Of a stretch of DNA of 10,226 bases, positions 1-5,939 are shown piece by piece. How positions within the stretch are numbered: the first letter of the stretch is position 1; every line of letters begins with the position of its first letter. The translations under genes and the position numbers were made by a program. The DNA comes from Euryarchaeota archaeon UBA105. Its GTDB lineage: Archaea > Thermoplasmatota > Poseidoniia > Poseidoniales > Thalassarchaeaceae. Under the pieces are notes generated by a model, which was not told where the DNA came from, ran no database searches, and saw only the letters and a program-made list of their open reading frames with translations. Where the stretch lies: contig DALV01000024.1 of the NCBI GenBank assembly GCA_002496905.1, forward strand, positions 1 through 10,226. Direction: 5' to 3'.

Positions 1-1
1 T

Positions 2-568
2 AGTGATCCAACTAACCCAACTCTAGCAGATTCGCTACCTCTGTCTCCGGCATACACAGACGAGAACTGCGATGATGTTCGAACATGTGGATGGTCATGG
101 TCATGGTCAGAGGCTACATATGAGCACAAGGCATTCACCTACTGGGCTCCAGAGAACTTGCTTGCAGTTCCTCTATCCACTTACCGATATACCTACGATG
201 TAGATGGAGGATATGGATACGAGTATGTCTCTATGCTGAAGTTGGTCAACGTAGATGCTGAGAACTTGAGCCTCTCAGAACATGGAGAAGTAGATCACTC
301 TCCATTCTACAACAACGATGATTCTGATGTACACTGGTGGTTCTCTTACTCTACCAACATCCGCAGGTCGATTTTCATGGGTGATTATATCTACGCGTTC
401 TCAGCTCTTGGAGTAACTATTCACAGCACTTCTGACCTAAGCCCAATCCAAGAATTGGATATTCCAGGTCATGTATTGCCTGATTGGTATTACTATGAAG
501 AAGATGATGTAGAAGAATCGGAATCAGAAGGTTCCGATGATGCAGCGGTAGAGTCTGAATCCAATTAG
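2..568 (+). CDS. Secreted beta-propeller domain protein, C-terminal fragment
   Basis: The reading frame is open from the left edge, so this is the last 188 residues of a longer protein; the first internal Met (nt 158) is not the true start. The segment EHKAFTYW (residues 41-48 of the fragment), followed by ENLLAVPLS and later RRSIFMGDYIYAFSALGVTI (121-140), matches the C-terminal blades of the archaeal/bacterial beta-propeller domain family (Beta_propel type), where a hydrophobic strand after R-R-S-[IL]-[FY]-[IM]-G-D-Y is typical. Proteins of that family are generally exported and of unknown biochemical role. Two Cys (23 and 29) flank an acidic loop and a W-S-W-S-W-S stretch, and could form an extracellular disulfide. 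The C-terminus is a low-complexity acidic tail (about residues 167-188) with no membrane anchor, so any anchor would lie in the missing N-terminal part. The stop TAG overlaps the stop of the convergent dihydroorotase gene. Family assignment is fairly sure; function is unknown. Confidence 0.75.
   Translation, partial: SDPTNPTLADSLPLSPAYTDENCDDVRTCGWSWSWSEATYEHKAFTYWAPENLLAVPLSTYRYTYDVDGGYGYEYVSMLKLVNVDAENLSLSEHGEVDHSPFYNNDDSDVHWWFSYSTNIRRSIFMGDYIYAFSALGVTIHSTSDLSPIQELDIPGHVLPDWYYYEEDDVEESESEGSDDAAVESESN
92..109 (+). repeat. Three in-frame copies of a TGGTCA hexamer
   Basis: TGGTCA occurs three times in perfect tandem and in frame, encoding W-S-W-S-W-S inside the beta-propeller protein. It sits in a loop between predicted blades, next to a Cys-containing acidic stretch. 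It is a small coding microrepeat that could vary by whole dipeptide units without breaking the frame. Confidence 0.8.
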
Positions 569-1917
569 TTGAATTTCAGAACTCTACCAGTACTTCCAGG
601 CTTGGCAATAGGTGTGCCCCTAAGTGGGCCACCAGCCTCGCGCTTGTGGACAATATTTCCATCAACGATGGTAAACATTGGCCAACCTGTCAATTCCATT
701 CCATCGTATGGTGTCCAACCGACTTTGGTCCATGTATCGGCATCGGTAATTGTTCGGCAATTTTCTAAGTCAACCAAAGTCAAATCGCCGTCGTAGCCTT
801 CGATAAGTGAGCCTTTGTTTTTCATACCGTAAACTCTAGCGGGACCGGCGCACATCCACTTTGCTACATCATTGATGCTACACTTTCCATTCATTGCATG
901 AGTGAGCATCAATGGCAGAGATGTCTCAACTCCCGGCATACCAGCTGGAGCGTTTGGATATCCCACAGATTTTGATTCAAGGGTATGAGGGGCATGATCT
1001 GTTACGACACAATCAATTGTACCATCTTTGAGTCGCTTCCATAGAGTGTCTCGGTCTTCAGTATAGCGAATTGGCGGATTCATAAGGGCTCTAACCCCTA
1101 GAGATTCTACATCATCTTGGTTGAAAGTCAGGTGTTGAGCACAGACCTCAGTGGTGATGAGGTCTCCCTTGTTTTTGTTTAACCAGTCGGCTTCAGTTGC
1201 GCTGGTTAGGTGAACTATGTGCAGTCGATGATCGTGGTCTTTGGCAAGAGCCGCAGCCCTCTTTGTAGCGATGAAAGCACATTCTACATCTCGGCATTCC
1301 GCGTGTAATCTGATGTCTGTCTGATTGCCATATTCTGCGATACGTTGCTGAAGTCTTTCCTCATCTTCTGCGTGGGTTGCGATTATACCACCAGTATTTG
1401 CAAAAATATTTTCCAAGTCTTTTTGTTCATGAACGAGTAAATCCCCTGTGCTACTTCCCATGAATATCTTGATTCCACAAACTCCGTCCATGCCTTCGAT
1501 ATCTTGTAAATCACTTAAATTATCTCTTGTTGCACCAGCAAAGAAACCGAAGTGATTTACCGTTTTTGATTCAGCAAGGGCGATTTTAGCCTCTAAAGTT
1601 GCGCGATTTGTTGCATTGGGTACATTGTTTGGCATATCCAAAAAAGCAGTCACACCACCTGCGACTGCTGCTCTACTGCCACTTTGCAAATCTTCTTTGT
1701 CGGTATTCCCCGGTTCTCTGAAGTGGACGTGTGGGTCAATTGCACCTGGTAGCAAATGTAGTCCAGTGCCATCTATTACAAATTCTCCATTTGAGACTTC
1801 CAACCCGCCTCCGGTCGCTATCGTTTGGATAGAACCATTGGATACACGAAGGTCTCCGTCTACAATACGATCTGACAAAACTAAGGAGGCATTCTGAATC
1901 AGGACATTGCCTTCCAT
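565..1917 (-). CDS. pyrC: Dihydroorotase (amidohydrolase superfamily)
   Basis: A complete 450-residue protein that should catalyse the reversible cyclisation of N-carbamoyl-aspartate to dihydroorotate, the third step of pyrimidine synthesis, in the cytoplasm. The metal-dependent amidohydrolase motifs are all present: DPHVHFREPG (61-70) with H63 and H65; GIKIFMGSSTGDLL (148-161) with K150 as the expected carboxylated bridging lysine; THAEDE with H182; HIVHLTSA with H236; and TDHAPH (306-311) with catalytic D307. Length and motifs fit the longer class of dihydroorotase that resembles allantoinase. Allantoinase is the main alternative, but the GIKIFMGSS and DHAPHTLESK wording favours dihydroorotase. 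An N-terminal beta-strand region (about 1-55) and the C-terminal segment form the small sandwich domain usual in the superfamily. The ATG at 1915-1917 is the natural start and has no strong Shine-Dalgarno. The gene stands alone on its strand, with the initiator tRNA transcribed divergently. Confidence 0.87.
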   Translation of the reverse strand: MEGNVLIQNASLVLSDRIVDGDLRVSNGSIQTIATGGGLEVSNGEFVIDGTGLHLLPGAIDPHVHFREPGNTDKEDLQSGSRAAVAGGVTAFLDMPNNVPNATNRATLEAKIALAESKTVNHFGFFAGATRDNLSDLQDIEGMDGVCGIKIFMGSSTGDLLVHEQKDLENIFANTGGIIATHAEDEERLQQRIAEYGNQTDIRLHAECRDVECAFIATKRAAALAKDHDHRLHIVHLTSATEADWLNKNKGDLITTEVCAQHLTFNQDDVESLGVRALMNPPIRYTEDRDTLWKRLKDGTIDCVVTDHAPHTLESKSVGYPNAPAGMPGVETSLPLMLTHAMNGKCSINDVAKWMCAGPARVYGMKNKGSLIEGYDGDLTLVDLENCRTITDADTWTKVGWTPYDGMELTGWPMFTIVDGNIVHKREAGGPLRGTPIAKPGSTGRVLKFN

Positions 1918-2027
1918 GGTTGGTTCAGATGTTGCCGGAATGCTGGCATCTCAATACTGTTCCCATCTCAGAATCGGAATTATGCCTTCCCGCTCGCTTC
2001 AAATAACCGAGGCATCAGCGATGGGGT

Positions 2028-2105
2028 AGCGAGTTGGAGTAGCCAGGTTATCTCGTCGGGCTCATAACCCGGAGACCGGTGGTTCAAATCCACCACTCGC
2101 TACCA
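2028..2105 (+). tRNA. Initiator tRNA-Met (anticodon CAT)
   Basis: The sequence folds into a full cloverleaf. The 7-bp acceptor stem is AGCGAGT (2028-2034) with ACTCGCT (2095-2101), followed by discriminator A2102 and an encoded CCA (2103-2105). The D arm has a short GAG/CTC stem and G-G in its loop. The anticodon stem TCGGG/CCCGG encloses the 7-nt loop CTCATAA with anticodon CAT at 2063-2065, and no intron. The T stem is GGTGG/CCACC with loop TTCAAAT. Three consecutive G-C pairs at the base of the anticodon loop and an A1-U72 first pair are the hallmarks of archaeal/eukaryotic initiator tRNA. They separate it from elongator tRNA-Met and from the CAU tRNA-Ile that receives agmatidine. The variable loop is 5 nt (AGACC). 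Confidence 0.95.
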
Positions 2106-2111
2106 AAATTG

Positions 2112-2134
2112 AATTGCAATTAATGCTTGCAATT
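2112..2134 (+). terminator. Perfect 8-bp hairpin just downstream of the initiator tRNA
   Basis: AATTGCAA (2112-2119) and TTGCAATT (2127-2134) are exact reverse complements separated by a 7-nt loop. The stem begins 7 nt after the encoded CCA. Its AT-rich stem has no long T tract behind it, so it may act as a weak terminator or 3'-processing signal rather than a classical terminator. What is seen is the dyad; its role is inferred. Confidence 0.4.
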
Positions 2135-2234
2135 GTTAGACCTAAATGGAAACTGAAAGTGAAAAATAAGGACACTGCGGACTAATCGTGTTAACATTAC
2201 ACTTTCAATTATGCAAAAGGGGTCTTTCTGTTAT

Positions 2235-2242
2235 TCATATAC
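2235..2242 (+). promoter_or_regulatory. Probable TATA box for radA
   Basis: TCATATAC is the best TATA-like element ahead of radA. A start about 26 nt downstream would fall near 2265, giving a leader of about 17 nt that still contains the Shine-Dalgarno GGTGA. This position would leave a TTG at 2252 outside the transcript, agreeing with the ATG at 2282 as start. No B-recognition element is clear. Confidence 0.4.
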
Positions 2243-2271
2243 TGTCTAGCATTGAGGGATAGTGAAGGAAA

Positions 2272-2276
2272 GGTGA
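2272..2276 (+). promoter_or_regulatory. Shine-Dalgarno of radA that decides the start
   Basis: GGTGA lies 5 nt before the ATG at 2282, a canonical match to the 3' end of archaeal 16S rRNA. The frame could be extended upstream to a TTG at 2252, but that codon has no comparable site in front of it. Confidence 0.7.
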
Positions 2277-2281
2277 GAAAG

Positions 2282-3289
2282 ATGGCCAAGAAGACCGCAA
2301 GTGAAAAGTTAGACGAAGAAGATGGCTCTGTAGTAATAGATGCAGATGAAGAACAGGCAACCATAGATGATTTGCCTGGTGTGGGACCAGCTACCGCAGA
2401 AAAATTGCGAGAGGCAGGTTTTGAAGAGTTACTCGCTATTGCTGTAATGAGTCCAAATGAATTAGCCGAACAAGCCGAATTGGGTGAAGCGGTATCTTCC
2501 AAGATTATTCAAGGAGCCAAGAAAATGGCAAACATTGGCGGATTCATATCAGGAAATAAATTACTAGAACGCCGTAAAGAAGTTCAGAAGTTAACATCTG
2601 GATCAGCGGCCCTGGATGAGTTACTAGGAGGGGGATTTGAAACCCAAGCTATAGTTGAGGTATATGGCGAGTTCGGAAGTGGAAAGACACAGATAGGTCA
2701 CCAATTAGCCGTTAACACAATACTACCTGGTGAGCAAGGTGGATTTGATGGAGAGATTTTCTACATAGATACAGAAGATACTTTCAGGCCTGAAAGAATA
2801 GCTCAGATGGCAGAAGCTGTAGGTTTAGATCCCAGCGTGGTTCTTGATAGAATACACGTCGCTCGTGCCTACAATTCGGCACATCAGATGTTGTTAGTAG
2901 ATGAGATCAAAAAGCTCTCGAAGAATATTGATGTCAAATTAATCATTGTTGACTCATTAACCAGTCACTTCCGTGCAGAATATGTAGGACGTGGAATGCT
3001 CGCTCCAAGACAGCAGAAACTCAACAGACATCTGAAAGAACTCAAGCAACTATCAGATGTTCACAATGCTCTGGTTTTGGTAACTAACCAAGTTATGTCA
3101 AAACCAGACGCAATGTGGGGTGATCCAACAAAGGCCATCGGAGGCCACATTGTTGGACACGCCAGTACTTTCCGTCTCTACCTCAGGAAGTCGAAGGGTG
3201 GCCGAAGAATCGCCCGCCTAGTCGACAGTCCCAACCTACCTGAGGGAGAGGCTGTGTTCACCGTGACTGCCGAGGGTCTAAGGGATTGA
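2282..3289 (+). CDS. radA: DNA repair and recombination protein RadA
   Basis: This is the archaeal RecA/Rad51-family recombinase. It polymerises on single-stranded DNA and drives ATP-dependent homologous pairing and strand exchange. From the ATG it is 335 residues, close to the usual archaeal RadA length. An N-terminal helix-hairpin-helix domain (about 27-85, core DDLPGVGPATAEKLREAG) is followed by the linker with the polymerisation motif around GGFISG (86-91), then the ATPase core. The core has Walker A GEFGSGKT (129-136), YIDTEDTFRPERI (161-173), Walker B LIIVD (220-224), the HFRAEY segment (229-234) and loop 2 near 271-292, followed by the conserved GGHIVGHASTFRLYLRK. The first 20 or so residues are charged and variable, as in other RadA proteins. 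No intein interrupts Walker A or loop 2. The N-terminal domain argues against RadB. The gene is a single unit converging on the pepF cluster, with a 33-nt gap. Confidence 0.96.
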   Translation: MAKKTASEKLDEEDGSVVIDADEEQATIDDLPGVGPATAEKLREAGFEELLAIAVMSPNELAEQAELGEAVSSKIIQGAKKMANIGGFISGNKLLERRKEVQKLTSGSAALDELLGGGFETQAIVEVYGEFGSGKTQIGHQLAVNTILPGEQGGFDGEIFYIDTEDTFRPERIAQMAEAVGLDPSVVLDRIHVARAYNSAHQMLLVDEIKKLSKNIDVKLIIVDSLTSHFRAEYVGRGMLAPRQQKLNRHLKELKQLSDVHNALVLVTNQVMSKPDAMWGDPTKAIGGHIVGHASTFRLYLRKSKGGRRIARLVDSPNLPEGEAVFTVTAEGLRD

Positions 3290-3302
3290 TTCCTGAGAGG
3301 CC

Positions 3303-3315
3303 CTCGGGGTCCGAG
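3303..3315. terminator. Small GC-rich dyad between the convergent radA and peptidase genes
   Basis: CTCGG (3303-3307) and CCGAG (3311-3315) form a perfect 5-bp stem with a 3-nt loop in the 33-nt gap between two converging stop codons. There is no T tract on either strand, so a terminator role is only suggested by position. Confidence 0.25.
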
Positions 3316-3322
3316 TGTGAAG

Positions 3323-5005
3323 TCATACAGGTAATTCTGCTAATGCTTCATCGATTTCTCCAATGAGATCACTGACGTAGGATTCTGAAAAGGATAATTC
3401 TAGTCCGCTGGCTTGAAACAATTCTGTCAGCCCTCGAGTGTAACCCAATGAAAGACCGGCTTTGTATCTGGCAAGAGCGTCTTCAGTATCTCTTCGGTGG
3501 TATTTCCACATTTGTAGAGCTCCAAGTTGTGCAATTCCATATTCGACGTAATAGAATGGAACTCCGAATAAATGCCCCTGGCGTTGCCAAGATACTTTGT
3601 GAATATCCTCAAATCCAGCCATGTCTACTTTTGGCCCGAAACGTTCTCCGAGTTCCAACCACTTCTCAGCACGCTCTTCTCTAGAGTGATTCGGATTAGC
3701 GTAAACCCAATGTTGGAAGGCGTCTATTGTTGCCATCCATGGCATAAATGAAATGATATCTTCTAGGTGCTTTCTCCTTGCTCTATCCGCATCTTTACTA
3801 TCATAGAATTCTTCCCAATGAGGATGGGTTAGAAGTTCCATCGCCATGCTTGCTACTTCAGCGAATTCGATTGGAGAATCCCTTTCATGGATTAGGTCTA
3901 AGTGACCCGAATAGAAAGAATGGAAAGCATGACCGGCTTCATGAATCATTGTCTCGATATTCCTTTGAGTTCCAGCAGCATTCATGAAAATAAATGGCAA
4001 TCTGCTCTTTTGCAAGTAATACTGGTATCCGCCGGGGGCTTTTCCCTTTCGACTATCTAAATCCAGGCAATCATTAGCATCTAATTGATCGAAATAATTG
4101 CCTAATTCTGCGGACATATTGTGAAAGATACGTGAACATCCATCCACCATATCTTGGACATCATTGAATGGTTGAAGTGGAGGGCGACCTTTCACATCGA
4201 CACCCATGTCCCATGGCCTTAACGATTCAAGACCTAAATCTCGCATACGTTCCCTATCTGCTCGGTGGCGTAATGGCTGGCATACAGATTCGATAGATTT
4301 GTGGAATTCTAAACAATCTTCGACAGTGTAATCGAATCGATGCATAGATGCAAACATATACTCTTGAAATCCTTCAAAACCTGAATTTGTTGCCATTTTA
4401 TGTCGTATTTGGATTAATTCATCGTAGATTTCTGAGATTCTTTCATTATCCTCAAATCGCCTCTCAGAAACAGCTTTCCAAGCAGCCTCTCGAATTGACC
4501 TATCTGTATTCTCAAAGTAAATCGCCATCTGAGCAAACGTCTTCTGCTCTCCATCAAATTCTACCATTTGGGCTCCACATATCTCATTGTATTCGGTTAC
4601 GAGTTTTGTAGACTGTGTGCTAAGTGGTATGTTCTCCTCTCGAAATATTTCGATATCAGTCTTTAGACCCTTGACCAAAATGTCGAACCCTTCAGGTAGT
4701 TCATCAACGGATTCGTGTTCAACAAGTCGTCGATTGAGAATATCACTGTATTCAGATAATTTTGGTTGAACATTTTCTACGAATTGCATCCAAGACTTTT
4801 GTATCTCCTCATTATCCGTATGACAAGTCATATCGATGTAAAGCCTCGCTCTAGCTTCCGAAATGACTTCAGATAGACTAGACCTATCGGTGATGAAAGT
4901 CTCTAGACAATTTGAGCAACTAAGTTTGCGATCTCTTAGATCATTCATGTAGGGTTCTATGGATTCCCATGATGAACCGTCCAGATTTTCAGGAACAAAG
5001 CTCAT
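3323..5005 (-). CDS. M3-family oligoendopeptidase (PepF-like)
   Basis: A complete 560-residue zinc metallopeptidase of the M3 (thimet oligopeptidase/PepF) family. Such enzymes are usually cytoplasmic and cut short peptides, which suits recycling of peptides taken up or made by the proteasome. The zinc site is MIHEAGHAFHSF (353-364): H355 and H359 bind zinc and E356 is catalytic. The third ligand is E383 in EFAEVASMAMELL, 28 residues after H355, the spacing expected for M3. Tyrosines in FYYVEYG (484-490) match the substrate-binding tyrosine loop of the family. The N-terminal half is mostly helical, as usual, and no signal peptide is seen. A CSNC pair (C30, C33) near the N-terminus is unusual to my eye for this family. 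The start is set by GGGAG (5010-5014), which directly follows the stop of the zinc-finger gene. Exact cleavage preference cannot be read from the sequence. Confidence 0.9.
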   Translation of the reverse strand: MSFVPENLDGSSWESIEPYMNDLRDRKLSCSNCLETFITDRSSLSEVISEARARLYIDMTCHTDNEEIQKSWMQFVENVQPKLSEYSDILNRRLVEHESVDELPEGFDILVKGLKTDIEIFREENIPLSTQSTKLVTEYNEICGAQMVEFDGEQKTFAQMAIYFENTDRSIREAAWKAVSERRFEDNERISEIYDELIQIRHKMATNSGFEGFQEYMFASMHRFDYTVEDCLEFHKSIESVCQPLRHRADRERMRDLGLESLRPWDMGVDVKGRPPLQPFNDVQDMVDGCSRIFHNMSAELGNYFDQLDANDCLDLDSRKGKAPGGYQYYLQKSRLPFIFMNAAGTQRNIETMIHEAGHAFHSFYSGHLDLIHERDSPIEFAEVASMAMELLTHPHWEEFYDSKDADRARRKHLEDIISFMPWMATIDAFQHWVYANPNHSREERAEKWLELGERFGPKVDMAGFEDIHKVSWQRQGHLFGVPFYYVEYGIAQLGALQMWKYHRRDTEDALARYKAGLSLGYTRGLTELFQASGLELSFSESYVSDLIGEIDEALAELPV

Positions 5006-5009
5006 GTTT

Positions 5010-5014
5010 CTCCC
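5010..5014 (-). promoter_or_regulatory. Shine-Dalgarno of the peptidase gene abutting the upstream stop codon
   Basis: Read on the minus strand, the upstream gene's stop TGA (5017-5015) is followed at once by GGGAG, then AAAC and the ATG. The layout leaves only 9 nt between the genes and suggests coupled translation of the zinc-finger protein and the peptidase. Confidence 0.6.
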
Positions 5015-5263
5015 TCAATCTTTCCTAGATGACATTGGCCCTGTTGGCAAAGGACCGTCTCCTCTGCTGTATTTCTGTCTCTTCCACTTTGCCGCAGCAT
5101 CACGGTTTGCGGCTCTAATTTCTTCGACACCTTCGTGCTTTGGATTTTCCCTTTCAATCCAACATGCTGTGCAAAATCTCTTTCCTTCGTGGTCAACAAA
5201 ATTACCTGGCGTGCAACCTTCATTGCAGATATTACAGGTCCGGAATCCATGGAATCTCGACAT
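5015..5263 (-). CDS. Small zinc-finger protein (two CxxC pairs)
   Basis: An 82-residue protein not recognised as a named family. CNIC (C10, C13) and CTAC (C31, C34) form a C-x2-C-x17-C-x2-C pattern, which should bind one zinc ion as a ribbon or treble-clef-like finger; an extra C17 and H25 lie between. The C-terminal half (about 45-82) is hydrophilic and basic, with AANRDAAAKWKRQKY, and probably is a helix and a disordered tail. Such proteins may bind nucleic acid or a protein partner, but nothing here decides that. Its stop lies 9 nt before the peptidase ATG, so the two are very likely co-transcribed. An overlapping frame of similar length (5002-5250) has no conserved-looking motif and is judged a shadow. 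The regularly spaced Cys pairs and tight spacing are the evidence that this is a real gene. Confidence 0.72.
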   Translation of the reverse strand: MSRFHGFRTCNICNEGCTPGNFVDHEGKRFCTACWIERENPKHEGVEEIRAANRDAAAKWKRQKYSRGDGPLPTGPMSSRKD

Positions 5264-5300
5264 AATCTCGGTTAAACCCTAGAGGCTTCCGTCTATCAGT

Positions 5301-5319
5301 TTGACCCCAAAGGGGTCAA
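5301..5319. repeat. Perfect 8-bp dyad overlapping the cgi121 stop codon
   Basis: TTGACCCC (5301-5308) and GGGGTCAA (5312-5319) are exact reverse complements around an AAA loop. The dyad covers the stop codon of cgi121 (5316-5318) and lies 38 nt upstream of the zinc-finger start. No T tract follows on either strand. It could be a hairpin that limits read-through into the peptidase pair or stabilises the cgi121 3' end, or a protein-binding operator. The structure is seen; the function is inferred. Confidence 0.55.
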
Positions 5320-5903
5320 GTGCTCATGTCTGCCATTGCCGCGTGTAACAAAAACGCAGATTCAAGCTCCAATAAATTAGAATCAGCAAAATTGGAATCA
5401 TTTCCTAATCTTTGTAGTCCCTCGATGGTTGGCATTGGCCTTTCAGTTACCAAACTTGATTTTAGGTGAAGGATCAAACGATTTGCATCGGGGGTAGCAT
5501 CATTGAATGTATTTCTGGGAATTTCTGAGGTTTCTCCGTCCATCTTAAACGGGTATTCAGTACCAAAATCTGGGAGGTAGACAATCCAAGCGTTTTCGTC
5601 GCCTTGCTTTAGACCAGCACGCTCGAAGGCGATTCGTATTTGGTGAGTACCGGATATCAATCGAAGAAATTCAGTGTCAACATTATTGCCAACCATTGAA
5701 CTTCGTAATTCCCTTCTTCTTAGAGCGTGCCATACAGTCCATAGATGAATCTCGCTAGCAGCAGCGGAATATGAGAGTAATAGCCAACGTTCATTCGGTC
5801 GCCATTCGTTAAAGATAGAAATTACATTTTGAGGGTCATCCAATGGCTCAGGAAAGTGTATTCCCCAAGCGGGGAACCAAGGCACTCTATGGTCCTGAGC
5901 CAT
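5316..5903 (-). CDS. cgi121: KEOPS complex subunit Cgi121
   Basis: A 195-residue protein matching Cgi121 (human TPRKB), the KEOPS subunit that contacts Bud32 and helps bring tRNA to the complex, which makes t6A at position 37 of ANN-decoding tRNAs. The diagnostic part is SEIHLWTVWHALRRRE (50-65), then EFLRLISGTHQIRIAFERAGLK (78-99) and an acidic turn leading into the strand AWIVYLP (105-111). The family usually reads SGTRQI where this protein has SGTHQI (84-89). The C-terminal helix LLELESAFLLHAAM (177-190) is also family-like. At 195 residues it is longer than the roughly 150 typical, with a Trp-rich N-terminal stretch (about 8-40) and a longer mid-section (about 112-140). It lies 36 nt downstream of hel308, an arrangement known in other archaea, which strengthens the call. 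The other KEOPS subunits (Kae1, Bud32, Pcc1) are not in the window. Confidence 0.87.
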   Translation of the reverse strand: MAQDHRVPWFPAWGIHFPEPLDDPQNVISIFNEWRPNERWLLLSYSAAASEIHLWTVWHALRRRELRSSMVGNNVDTEFLRLISGTHQIRIAFERAGLKQGDENAWIVYLPDFGTEYPFKMDGETSEIPRNTFNDATPDANRLILHLKSSLVTERPMPTIEGLQRLGNDSNFADSNLLELESAFLLHAAMADMST

Positions 5904-5939
5904 GCTTTCCGATGAGGTCTGATTGATGAATTGTTCAGT

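Noticed and set aside
2112..2134. The TTGCAATT copies behind the tRNA as an integrase attachment site or start of a CRISPR-like repeat.
   Set aside because: Only two short inverted copies exist, there is no integrase gene, and no partial tRNA copy is visible elsewhere in the window.
2252..2281. Upstream TTG start that would add 10 residues to RadA.
   Set aside because: The ATG at 2282 has GGTGA at ideal spacing and starts with the usual MAKK-like sequence; the likely TATA box places transcription start downstream of the TTG.
5002..5250. Overlapping 82-residue minus-strand frame beside the zinc-finger gene.
   Set aside because: It lacks ordered motifs, overlaps the peptidase start, and the alternative frame carries the regular CxxC pairs and better gene spacing.
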